DNA of 64,000 nt from Vombatus ursinus (lineage: Eukaryota; Chordata; Mammalia; Diprotodontia; Vombatidae), in contig NW_020954611.1 of NCBI RefSeq assembly GCF_900497805.2, forward strand, positions 6,641,584 to 6,705,583, written 5' to 3'. Made by a program: the position numbers and the translations under genes. Shown in pieces: positions 32,124 through 42,329 of the stretch. The stretch's first letter is position 1. The number at the start of each line of letters is the position of its first letter. The notes beneath the pieces are model-generated. The model had not been told where the DNA came from, searched no databases, and saw only the letters and a list, made by a program, of their open reading frames with translations.

Positions 32124-33170
32124 CTGTTTAACTTGAAAAGGCTACAAGCCAAGACTAAAGCGGAGGGAGAGTTGGTGGATGACTTTTTGTTCACTCAGTG
32201 CAGCCACTGAGGCTGAGATACAACAAAGTATGGAACAATTCTCTGCCACTTGTACTAATTTTGGCCTGACAATTAACAAGAAGAAAACACAGATTCTTCA
32301 CCAGCCAGCACTGCACCATCCATATGTGGAACCGTTGGTTACAGCAAATGGAGAAATATTGAATGCTGTGGATAAGTTCATTTACCTTGGCAGTATAGTT
32401 TCCAGGGATGTATACATGGATGATGAGGTTGATGCATGCATTGCCAGAACCAACTCAGCCTTTGGAAGGCTCTGGAAGAAAGTGTGGGAGAGAAGACGTA
32501 TTACGCTGCCTACCAAATTTAAGGTCTACAAAGCCATTGTGTTGACTTTATTGTTGTATACCTGTGAAACCTGGACAGTTTATGAGGGCCGTGCCAAAAA
32601 ATTGAACTGCTTCCGTTTAAATTGTCTTAACAAGATTCTAAAGATCGCCTGGCAAGATAAGGTACGAGACACTGAGGTCTTTTCTCAAGCTGAACTGTCA
32701 AGCATTCAAACTACTGCAGAGAGCACAACTCTGATGGACCAAATGCCAAATATACGTTTGCCTAAAAGAGTGTTTTATTGAGAACTCACACAAGGTAGCC
32801 ACTTACATGGCGGTCAGAAGAAGCAATCCAAGGACATTCAAGTTTTCTTTGAAGAACTTCATTATTAGTTGTGAAACATGTGAGACATTGGGACAGGACT
32901 GCCAAGTATGGCCTGCCTTCATCAAAGAAGGCCTTATGCTCTTTGAACAAAGCAGAATAAGAGTAGCTCAAAAGAAACATGAGATGTGCAAATTTAGAGA
33001 CCTCTCCATCTCAAATATTCATATAGACTATTTGTGCCTCAGTTATGGTAGAACTTTCTGAGCTCACATCAGTCTGATTAGCCACAGCTGGACATGCTGT
33101 ACATTGACCCCAGCAAAGTGATGTCTTTTTGGTCCTCCTCGAGCATAAAGGAAAAACAACAATAACAACA
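32124..33170 (+). mobile_element. RTE-clade LINE, 3' half, with target-site duplication
   Basis: An open frame of 200 codons at 32179-32781 encodes the C-terminal part of an RTE-type reverse transcriptase: NKKKTQIL, VDKFIYLGSIVS, DDEVDACIARTNSAFGRLWK, LLLYTCETWTVYE, FRLNCLNKILKIAWQDKVRDTEV and RLPKRVFY. The catalytic (F/Y)xDD block would lie upstream and is missing, so the copy is 5'-truncated and inactive. After the stop, further RTE-like codons continue out of frame to about 33000, followed by a CAACAATAACAACA tail. Flanked by 'attttaaaa' at 32115-32123 and 33171-33179. Confidence 0.88.
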
Positions 33171-33179
33171 ATTTTAAAA

Positions 33180-33275
33180 TAAATTTCTCTTCAGATCACA
33201 AATCCATCTAGAATTCACTGAGGGATAAGGTATAAGATGTAGGTACAAATCCCACAAATATGTTGGGACACACAT
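33180..33275 (-). mobile_element. old L1 LINE ORF2 piece, antisense (right part)
   Basis: 'cagatcacaaatccatctag' and 'ggtataagatgtaggtacaa' continue the antisense L1 from where the RTE element interrupts it (compare 'atcatgaatccattttgact' and 'ggtgtgagattttggtcaat' at 3.39-3.44 kb). Confidence 0.55.
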
Positions 33276-33289
33276 ATAAGGTACATATA

Positions 33290-34740
33290 TGGCCAGTACA
33301 CACTTGTAGATTGGTAACAAAGTCCACTACTGTAGGGCCATCTCATCATATGCTCTTCCTTCTGGGCCTGCTCCTCACTGATCTTACATAGCATGACGTC
33401 TTTGTAGTCTCTGATGGGTAATATTCTCTGCTGATCTCACAAACCTGTTATTCAATGTTCATCTTATTCTGCAAGGGTTGCTGCTGTTTGCTGCCAGTTT
33501 TGACACTGACCACAAGGTTGTGGGATGTCTCTCTGCTTCCAGATCCTGTTTTCAGTTAGAGTCTTTAAAATGCTGCCTTTCTCTTTTGGGAGGAGTGGAC
33601 CCTGCCATTGACTCTTTTGGCTTAAAGCCCAGAGACTTTTCTGCTGCTTTTTTCTAGAAGGCAGGTGCTTTAACATACTCACTTGTAGGACTGCGGGACC
33701 TAATAATTCTCTGTAGACTATCAAATTGCCCAATATTTCAACTACTTGGTATAAAATGATTTTCCATTGACCTTGCTTGTTCACCTGCACACCAGAGTTT
33801 CTTATCAAAACTATTATTGTGTTGAAAATCTTTTAAATGATCTTGGGCACCCTTTTTCCCCCTACCAGAGCTTTCCTGAACCAAGGCCATAACTGGATGG
33901 TAGTCTTCATCTTGCTGATTTCTCAACTGAAAAACATACAGTTTGTAAAAACTCACTCTATTTCTCTACTTTCTGATAATCCAACGCGTAAGTCTCTAGG
34001 TAGCATGAGCTGATAGCACTTTCCATGGAAGACATTGGGCATAAGTGTCATACTTTGAGAGACTGACACCATTTAGAGAAAATAAAATCAGGTTCTTACA
34101 AGCTCATGTCTCCTTTCTTTTGAGGAGTCCAAAGTCAGCATGTAGAGAAACATGCCTTGGGTAGTACAAGCTGCTTCCTAGTAGTATGTGAGGGATTAAT
34201 TACGGTCTCATACAGTACTCCATTGTACTATATCACTCTAGTTTCCGTCATTGTCTCAATAGGTGACATCTGTAAAATGAAGTTAATATCTCCAAGGTTT
34301 ACTTCCTCACTTCATTGCTTGTAGCTGTTCTCCTAATGAGCCCTTCATCTGTTCTCAGAATTCTCACAAGTCTTTTTGCTCTCAATTACAATTGAGGCAA
34401 AAGAACTGATTCTATGAAAGAAAGCTCACGTATACTGTTGACAACACATTCTTTGATGGAAACTGTCAGTTGCCTAACTCCTTCGGTAAAATCCTTTTTT
34501 GACTGACTGATATGTTCTAGCCTATGAAAGGGCTAGAACTCTATACACTGAGTGACAAGACCTTTCGATACTTGGGTTACATCAGAATGTTCCTGATGTT
34601 CACTAAGGAAATATCTGGCAACAGTAGGAAGGTGAACACCTTGGCTATGATATGTCCAAATGTGGCAGACATTTCTGGCATGACAGTGTTGACTGGGGCC
34701 TAAATAAGACAGTGATGGTGGTGCTAGAAATGACTAGCTA
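33290..34740 (-). pseudogene. protein-like relic of unknown origin
   Basis: The minus strand shows codon-like stretches in changing frames: QDEDYHPVMALVQESSGRGK (33.85-33.92 kb), SRSPTSEYVKAPAF (about 33.68 kb), DFTEGVRQLTVSIKECVV (about 34.45 kb) and ISEEQAQKEE (about 33.37 kb). Such lysine/glutamate-rich, low-complexity-free pieces suggest a decayed mRNA copy. I could not match any to a named protein and see no A-tail. It could also be an unrecognised transposon ORF or chance. Confidence 0.3.
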
Positions 34741-34894
34741 GGATAAAAAGAACAATTGAGAAGCTTTTTTGTGTAGACAATATAAATATAGTTTGAATCA
34801 GAAGGAAAAAGTAATTTGGGAAAAAATTTCACAGGAAATTTCTCTGATAGAGATCTAATTGTCAAGACATAAATAATTGTGTAACTCTAAGGAT

Positions 34895-35495
34895 AAAAGA
34901 CTTTCCTCAATAATTGTGTTCAAAGGATATGAAAAGACAGTTTTCAAATGAAGCAAAAATGCAGGCTATCAACAACCATATGAAAAGATGTTTCAAGTGA
35001 CTAATAATAAGAAATATACATGAAAACAATTCTGAGGTTCTATTTCAAACTTATCAGATTGGCAAAGATGATAAAAGAGGAAAATAGCAATCATTAGAGA
35101 AGATGTGAGAGGACAGAAACACTTTATATCTTTTAAAACCAAAGATACTAGTATTAGGCATGTATAGTAAGGACACGAAATCAAGGACAGAGGGAAAGGA
35201 TCCAAATGTAGCAGACTATTTCTAGCAGAACTTTTTTTGTAACAAATAAGTACAAATAAAATATATCCATAAATCATAGAATTGCTGAACATATTATGAC
35301 ATATGATTATAGTAGAATTTTATAGTACAATAAGGGATAAGGAAAGCTTTGTATTAACTGATGGAGAGTGAATTTAGCAGAACTTGGAGGAAAAAAGTAT
35401 AAAATGAGCACAATAACATAAGTAGAAATATTTTTTAAAGACATTGGAACTATGGCAAGTACTGTAATCAGGTACTAATCAAGACTACAAAATAT
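34895..35495 (+). mobile_element. old L1 LINE ORF2 C-terminal and 3' fragment
   Basis: 'ggatatgaaaagacagtttt', 'caacaaccatatgaaaagat', 'tatttcaaacttatcagatt', 'ggcaaagatgataaaagagg', 'tagaattttatagtacaata' and 'ttagcagaacttggaggaaa' follow L1 ORF2 from the DMNRQF region to the end (EYY..IRNDE, LHELMQNE positions). No open frame. Confidence 0.65.
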
Positions 35496-35554
35496 TGAGG
35501 ATAAATTGGATCTTCTACCCCTTGGCAGAGACGTAGAGAATTGGACATGTATAA

Positions 35555-35556
<2 letters not shown>

Positions 35557-35614
<58 letters not shown>

Positions 35615-35622
35615 TGAGAGAG
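35557..35622. repeat. (TG)n(AG)n compound microsatellite
   Basis: About 20 TG units then AG/GA units with a small interruption. Confidence 0.97.
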
Positions 35623-35624
35623 AT

Positions 35625-36880
35625 ATGCTTCTCATTTGTTTTCTGGCTTGACTTATTCGCTCCAGCCTGCTCTCATACTACCAGGTCTAGGTTTCCAGAG
35701 AAGGACCACCTCCATGTGGTTACACTCAAATTCTTTAGTGGTCCTAGGATTAATCCTACTGTGGGAGAATATAGAATTCTTGAGCCCCCGCTAGTATACT
35801 TTCATTTACACAAATCCACCCACTTATAATGATAACACATTAAATTTTAAACATAATCATTTATGTCATAGTAAGGTAAAAGCAATAATAATCACATCAT
35901 AGATTCTCATATAGGGAAAATGTGGGAATAACATGCCACAGTCCACATGTATGACTCAGTCACACTTTCTACTAATGTATTCAGTATATGTGGAGTAGAG
36001 TAGGCACATAGGGAAACCTGGCAGGAAAACACACAAGTGTGGAAAAACTCATATGCTTGGGGTAACTCACAACTGTGAAACTATAAACCTTAGTGTTTTC
36101 TTTGTCTCAGTAACTGTTCAAAAAGTTCCTTGATGAATATATTTCTGTTTTGAAGAGATGCTTCCATTGCTAAGCTCAGATGATCCATGCTGTACTTGAC
36201 TAACACTTTACTGGATGTAACATCTTACCTAAACTGTTTGTACTGGGTGACTTCTCTGATTCTCTTCTTCCAAGATGTTCCTCTACTCAGTTGGATTTAC
36301 TCCTCAATAGTAACTTCAGTACCCATCATAGGTTTAGCTGACTCCTTCACTTTTATTAGCGAGAAGGAAGGAGGGAGGGAAGGGGGGAAAGCAGTCTCAA
36401 CATTACAATTCTGAAATCTGTCCTTTTACCTCTTTATTCCCACCCCCCACACCCCACCCCTCTGCTCCCCTCTCATCTTCTCTACTATCTTTCCATTACT
36501 TTCACTTCTCTTTTCTTTCTGGGTTCACACTCTGGGTCCTCAGAACAACTCCATCTTGGTTTATGGTTAGTAATGAAATTCTCATCATCTATAATCTGTG
36601 ATCAGGTAAATTATATTTGTTCCACAATCATAGAAAAGTTCTGGCATCTATATTTTGCAAGTTATTTACCTAAATATATTAAATTATTAATATGAAATAA
36701 ACAATTATTAATATAAAACAAATATACACATACAAAATAAATATAAACTATTAATATTAAATTATTAAAGTATTCATATGTAAGTCACTTGATCTAATGT
36801 CCTGTGGCTTATCACATTCAAATGAGTAACTGATATCTTAGAACTCTGAGTCAGACTTAATCTCAGTAAAATCTTCTTTT
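35625..36880. other. anonymous sequence with AT-rich tract
   Basis: No gene seen. 36360-36390 is a GGAGGGA-rich run and 36665-36775 a TATTAATAT-rich stretch. A short C-rich run lies at about 36441-36463. Confidence 0.4.
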
Positions 36881-36893
36881 AGGAATGCTGAGA

Positions 36894-38123
36894 TACAGAC
36901 CTAGAAGTGGTATTGCTGAGTCAAAGGGTATGCACAATTTTATAGCCCTTTGGGCATAGTTCCAAATTGCTCTCCAGAATGGTCGGATCATTTCACAACC
37001 CCACCAATAATGCATTAGTGTCCCAATTCTCTCACATCTTCTCCAACATTTATCATTGTCCGGTTTTATCATGTTAGCCAATCTGATAGGTGTGATGTGG
37101 TTCCCCAGAGTCATTTTGATTTGCATTTCTCTAATCAATAGTGATTTTGTGTATTTTTTTATATGACTATAGATAGCTTTAGTTTCTTCCTCTGAAAACT
37201 GCCTGTTCATATCCTTTGACCATTTATCAATTGGGAATGACTTGTATACTTATAAATTTGACTCAGTTCTCTAATATTTTAGAAATGAGACCCTTATCAG
37301 AGACACTAGTTGTAAAAATTCTTTCCCAATTTATTGCTTCCCTCCTAATCTTGGTTGCATTGGCTTTGTTTGTGCAAAAACTTTTCAATTTAATGTAATC
37401 AAAATTATCCATTTTGCATTTCATAATGTTCTCTGTCTCTTGTTGGGTCATAAATTTTTCCCTACTCCATAGATCTGAGAGATCTATGGGAAAAGGACTC
37501 ACATGTACAAAAATATTTATAGCAGCTCTTTTTGTGGTAGCAAAGAATTGGAAATTGAGGGGATGCCCATCAGTTGGGGAATGGCTGAACAAGTTGTGGT
37601 ATATGAATGTAATGGAATACTATTGTGCTATAAGAAATGATGAGCAGGCAGACTTCAAAAAAACCTGGAAAGACTTACATGAACTGATGCAGAATGAAAT
37701 GAGTAGAACCAGGAGAACATCAGTAACAGCCACATTGTGCAATGACTGACTTTGATAGACTTGGCTCTTCACAGCAATGCATGAATCTAAGACAACTCCA
37801 AAAGAGTCACGATGGAAATTGCTATCCACATCCAGAGAAAGAACTATGGAATCTGAATGCAGATGGAAACATACTATTTGCTCTCCTTTTCCTTTGTTGT
37901 TTTGTTTTATTGCTTCATTCTCATGGTTCCTCCCATTAGTTCTAATTGTTCTTTACATCATGACTAATGGGAAAATATGCTTAATATGAAGTAGAGCCTA
38001 TATCAGATTGCACGCTACTGTCATGGGGCGTGGAGGAGAGGAGTGAGAGGAGAAAATTTAAAACTCAAAATCTTATGGAAATGAATGTTGAAAACTAAAA
38101 ATAAATTAAGTAATTATCAAAAA
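36894..38123 (+). mobile_element. L1 LINE with 5' inversion (twin-primed) and 13-bp target duplication
   Basis: Two L1 segments meet head to head. 36894-37477 is antisense ORF2 (minus-strand open segments with NKANATKIRREAINWERIF and CERIGTLMHYWWGCEMIRPF). 37491-38123 is sense ORF2 end plus 3' UTR and A-tail (MGKGLTCTKIFIAALF, SVGEWLNKLWYMNVMEYYCA, LHELMQNEMSRTRRT, stop after LCND at 37749). In L1 order the inverted part lies directly upstream of the sense part, the pattern expected of twin priming. The perfect duplication 'aggaatgctgaga' lies at 36881-36893 and 38124-38136. It is 5'-truncated and dead on arrival. Confidence 0.93.
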
Positions 38124-38139
38124 AGGAATGCTGAGAAGA

Positions 38140-38640
38140 CCTATGCCCTAATCAAGTGAATTGTCAAGGCAGAAATAACTCATAACTTATACCTTAGACA
38201 GGTGAACTCACTCTCTTAAAGGGTCATTCCCTTACATATGCATTCTTAGACGTGTCCAGTATGCTGTTTTGTTTTGTTTTGCCTGACAATACATATATGT
38301 TATAAGAGAATGTTTCTACTTAGCAGGTTTTCAAGGGAGGGAGGAAAGATGGATTAGTGGGTAGTATTTAACATATTTAATGTTAAACATAAAAAAGAAT
38401 GTTTTGATATTTTATTCACTGAAATTAATTTAACCTTAAATAGTAAACAAGTTCAGATGACTGTTTTGATATTCAATATTAAGGTTTTTTTCAATATTAA
38501 GCTTTAAATAACATCTTAGAAAACAAGAACAAAAAAGTATAAGGCACTATATAGATGAATGTTTTATTAATGGCCAGTTATTCATTTTGCAGTTCAGTTA
38601 AACAGGAAGGGGTAGGGGAAGGACTAAGCAATCATAGATT
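38140..38640. other. anonymous sequence
   Basis: AT-rich, with no recognised feature. Confidence 0.35.
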
Positions 38641-38644
38641 TAGC

Positions 38645-38800
38645 CTTGGAAGGAAACTTAAGACCCAAACCCCTGATTTCATAGATAAGAAAACTGAAAC
38701 CAAGGAGGTTAATTGATTTGCCCAAGGCAGTATAGGTAGCAACTGATAGAAGTAGGGTATAGATGCTGATCCTCTATTTCTGCTGTACCATGATGTAGTA
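38645..38800 (-). repeat. MIR SINE, antisense
   Basis: 'gataagaaaactgaaaccaa', 'ggaggttaattgatttgccc', 'aaggcagtataggtagcaac' follow the antisense MIR core ('agatgaggaaactgaggc...ggttaagtgacttgccc'). Confidence 0.7.
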
Positions 38801-38859
38801 AGATCCTGATATGGTTTTACTCTTTAACTATTCAAGTGACAGGATCCTGGAGCACCTTT

Positions 38860-39090
38860 TCATTCTCTAATTTCACCTCAGATAGCATTTTGTTTTTAAT
38901 CTCTCCTGTCATGCATTTACCATACCTTATTTTGTTTTATTATTATCTCAGTTTCTGTTACATCCCCTTACTTGATTGCAAGTGCTATGAAAATAGACTT
39001 CCTGTCTCGTATAAAACTTGTGTCTTTCCAAGTACCTACCATGGTACTCTGTACACAGTGTGCACTTAATAACTTTGTTAAATTGAATCC
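38860..39090 (+). mobile_element. L2 LINE 3' end
   Basis: 'ttgattgcaagtgctatgaa', 'cttgtgtctttccaagtacc', 'taccatggtactctgtacac' and 'gtgcacttaataactttgtt' then 'aaattgaa' give the L2 3' tail. Confidence 0.65.
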
Positions 39091-39094
39091 AAAT

Positions 39095-39685
39095 GAATTG
39101 ATTTCTAGGTTCTCTGACTTTGGTCCTGACAGAAATAAGTGATAAAGAACTTTAGACAAATAGGGAGTTCATATGGCTGATAATGTCACACAGACGGATT
39201 CTGTGGCAGACTGGGTTTGAATAAGCAGCAGCAAGCTTTGATTTATTCTTGAGATTATGTTATTTGGATAAAAATACAACAGAACATTATGATTCCACAT
39301 GCTCCTGATGTCATAAATAAATGTCAGAGGGTGATTGAGGGCTCAGAAACAGCAGGTTTAATCAAAACCTTCATTTTCCAACTATTTGTGGTAAGGAATG
39401 TTTATCACAGAGAAAATCTAATTTATGGAGCAAGAATGTTACAAGGGTCTTGAAGTGGCTGAGATGTTCTCTGTGGAGCTTGCTCCATCTTCCTTCATAC
39501 TCCAGAACATGCCCTGATGGTAGCATGTTTTGAGTTTTGGTTTTTCCTCCCCCTTTCTCAGAAGATGATTTTCTTGGAACGATGTTTGGAAGTGCTGCTC
39601 GTGGTGAAGGTGGGAAGCGTTCCTGAGCCTGAAAAGGAGTTGACTAAGGGGAAATTAGTGCACTAAAAAATTGCTAAAATTGTTG
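39095..39685. other. anonymous sequence
   Basis: No supported feature. Confidence 0.35.
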
Positions 39686-39694
39686 ATCCAGTCT

Positions 39695-39880
39695 TCAGTC
39701 AATCAGCATTTATTAAGTGCTTACTACATGCCAGGCACTGTGCTAAGTGCTGAGGATACACAGAAGCTAAAGATAGTTCATGCCCTCGAGAAGCTTACAA
39801 TCCAAGGGGAGACAACAGGCAAACAAGTAGATACAAAGCAAGTCATATACAGAATAAATAGGAAATAATTAACAGAGGGA
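39695..39880 (+). repeat. mammal-wide interspersed repeat ('TGCCAGGCACTGTGCTAAG' type)
   Basis: The best-kept copy of this class: 'agcatttattaagtgcttac', 'atgccaggcactgtgctaag', 'tgctgaggatacacagaagc', 'cctcgagaagcttacaatcc', 'gggagacaacaggcaaacaa' and 'ataggaaataattaacagag'. Related copies lie at 15.6, 17.2 and 62.3 kb. Non-coding. Confidence 0.7.
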
Positions 39881-39961
39881 AGGCACTATTGGTCTTTTCT
39901 GACTTTAAATTCTTTTTCCTTCCTTGTAGTTTGCCCTGCTGGCTTCTAAGAATGCCTTCAA

Positions 39962-40055
39962 CTTATGAATCAAATGAGATAATATTTATAAAGTGCTTAG
40001 CAGAGTGCCTAGCACATGGTAGACACTTAATAAATACTCCCTTTCCCTCCCTCTT
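39962..40055 (+). repeat. MIR/THER1 SINE 3' end
   Basis: 'atcaaatgagataatattta', 'taaagtgcttagcagagtgc', 'ctagcacatggtagacactt' and 'aataaat'. Nearly the same piece occurs at 51.73 kb. Confidence 0.72.
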
Positions 40056-40059
40056 CATG

Positions 40060-40555
40060 GACTCTGTGCACATCAGGATCTTATCGTTTCTTAGTAGCTA
40101 TAAGGACTTGAACCCACAACTCTTTGGTTGGTCTTTTGCTTGGCACTTTCTGCTGTTCCTGCCTATGCCACCGTGGTTATAGTGTTTGCTGTCAGCCTTT
40201 GCAGCCCCAGTTCATCCTTTGTAATCCTGTTGGGACAGGAGAGGATACCAGATAGGACTTTCACCATGTAGGACAGTTAGAGTTATGAGGAACTCGAGTA
40301 ATTCCTGGGTGCCAAACTCTATTATCATTTGGCCACTAGCATTGTCCTCCTCAAAGTACCATGCAGAAACTTGCCCTTGACACTTTCTTGAACCCCTAGA
40401 GTGGCCTGGCACCATTAGATCATGCCTAGCTTCAAGGGAAGCCATCCTACTCAGAAACATCTCCCTGTAATATTGATAACAGATCACAGTTTTTTCCTTT
40501 ATGCCATACCATTTACAATGCTCTTTATTCACTACGATTATGAGAGGGAGTTAGT
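40060..40555. other. anonymous sequence
   Basis: No gene seen. Confidence 0.35.
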
Positions 40556-40564
40556 GCAAGCATC

Positions 40565-40708
40565 ATTGGTCCCTCTGGCACAAATGGGGAAACTGAGATG
40601 TGGAGAGGAGTGGCTTTCCTAGTTCCACACAGCTAGAAAGCGAAGGTGTCGAACTTGAGCCCGGCTTTCCTGATTCCACTGCTCTCTACGGTAAACCATG
40701 TTGCTGTA
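40565..40708 (-). repeat. MIR SINE, antisense
   Basis: 'aatggggaaactgagatgtg', 'tagttccacacagctagaaa', 'gaacttgagcccggctttcc', 'tgattccactgctctctacg'. This is the antisense MIR core and tRNA-like head. Confidence 0.72.
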
Positions 40709-40709
40709 A

Positions 40710-41228
40710 GGAGTCTCTTTTTTCTTTCTCAGGACAATTTTGCCATACCTTGGATGTGATTCACTGGAGAGATTGTTAAAAAAAAATAGTAGGATTCAGT
40801 GTCTCTATTATTACAAAAAAGTAGCATTAAAGTAAATCAGTGTGTATGTTTGTGTCCATGTGTGCATGTAAGTGTGCAGGCATACCAGTGCATTCAGGCA
40901 TTTGTATTAGTGAGGGAAAAAGACTAGTCACAAAAGTAAAATTATTGTACCAAGTACCACCAGATTAAGCCCATAAAAATAGTTAATGTGACAAGATATT
41001 TCACAAATGGGATTTTAGATGTGGTTGCTGAATTTCTTTAACACAGTAGAAGATATCCATTAATTTTTATTGCATTTTGAGTTAAGGTGGAGCTAATAGC
41101 TTGCTAATAGTCTTAGGATGATGGAAAAGGGGAGAGGAGGAATCAGGGGAGGAGACATTGCATGTAAAGTAAGCAGTGGATTTTTATTTGCTAGTTTTCT
41201 GAAAGTTTTCTCAAAAACGATCTAATAA
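40710..41228. other. anonymous sequence
   Basis: No recognised feature. Contains a short TGTG/CATG-rich run at about 40840-40880. Confidence 0.35.
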
Positions 41229-41470
41229 GCAAGTGTCTGGGTATATGCCTATAATTCCTGCTCCTAGGAAGACTGAGGCTGGTGAATCACTTGAGCTCAG
41301 TAATTCTGAACTGTGATAGGGATGAGACCTGTAAAGTGTCTGCACTAAGTTTAGCAGCAATATGATGATCCCCACGCTGTTTAAAAAGTGGAAAACTGGC
41401 CCAGGTTGGATTCAGAGCAGCTAAAAGTTTCTATGCCAGTGAAGAGGGGAATTGGAAAGTGAGTGATTGA
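41229..41470 (+). pseudogene. RN7SL pseudogene: 7SL (SRP) RNA pseudogene
   Basis: Matches 7SL RNA across both Alu and S domains. 'tatgcctataattcctgctc' aligns with GTGCCTGTAGTCCCAGCTAC, 'actgaggctggtgaatcact' with GCTGAGGCTGGAGGATCGCT, and 'gtgtctgcactaagtttagc' with GTGTCCGCACTAAGTTCGGC. 'aatatgatgat' aligns with AATATGGTGAC, and 'actggcccaggttggattca' with CCGGCCCAGGTCGGAAACGG in the S domain. The S-domain match rules out an Alu-type SINE. The 5' end is near complete and the last ~50 nt are missing or unreadable. Many changes break the stems, so it is a retrocopy and not a working SRP RNA. Confidence 0.87.
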
Positions 41471-42329
41471 AGAATTGTGGTAAGATGGCAGAATATGACA
41501 GGAAATTACCTGGCTCTCCCAAAACTCTCCCCCCCCAAAATAACTTAAAATAACACCTCAAAGTGAATTTTAGAGTGGCAGAAATAATTAAAAGTTGATG
41601 TAAAGCCGTCCAGCCTAAGACAACTTGGAAAGAAGTTAGGAAAGATTTGACTTAACCATAGTGGGCTGGCCAAAGAGGAGTATAGATACCTCAGTCAACA
41701 AACAACCAGCCTTGGGGGTAGCTGTGTGGTAGCAGCCTCAGCTTGGGGAAATTTTGCCCCAGCGATGGGAGGCTGATCAGGAGATAGGAGGGGGTGACCT
41801 GCTGGTGCTAGAAGTGAGGCCAAGGTGCACTGGTTGAGCATGGTTCCAGGCTATGGCTGCGAGTGAGGTGAGTGCAATTACAGAGGGTAGGGGCCTGGAT
41901 GCTTGTGGTAACTCACAGGATAGTGGAGTCTTTGTTTTCAGTTCCAGGGCAGAGAGGCAGTTATAGAGGGACCTCTAGAGTATTTGTGGTGGCAGCAGTG
42001 TTAGGGCTCTGGTCATGGCTCAGGGGCAAAGAGGAGTACTTGAGGTCACTCATAGATCAAAGTTAGTTGGAGGAGCAGTGACCATTCCTGGCCTTGGATC
42101 ACAGTACATTGGAAGAACCAAAAAGTCAAAGACCCTCTAGATAGAGCTCTGAAAAAACCTGAAGCCTGAGATATTATCCCTTACACCGCAGGAGCAGAGC
42201 CTGACCCTGATATAAAGTTAACAGCCAATAAATAGGCTATTAAAATGAGTTAATAACAGAGAAAGAACCTAACCATAGATAGTTACTATACTGATAGAGA
42301 AGATCAGGGTTCAAATTCAGAACAAGACA

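Noticed and set aside
32179-32781. 200-codon open frame as a possible host gene
   Set aside because: Its motifs (YLGS, DDEVDACIARTNSAFGRLWK, CETWTVYE) are those of RTE-type reverse transcriptases, and it is flanked by a target duplication.
41229-41470. Alu-like SINE
   Set aside because: It has 7SL S-domain sequence that Alu and B1 lack, and those families do not occur in marsupials.
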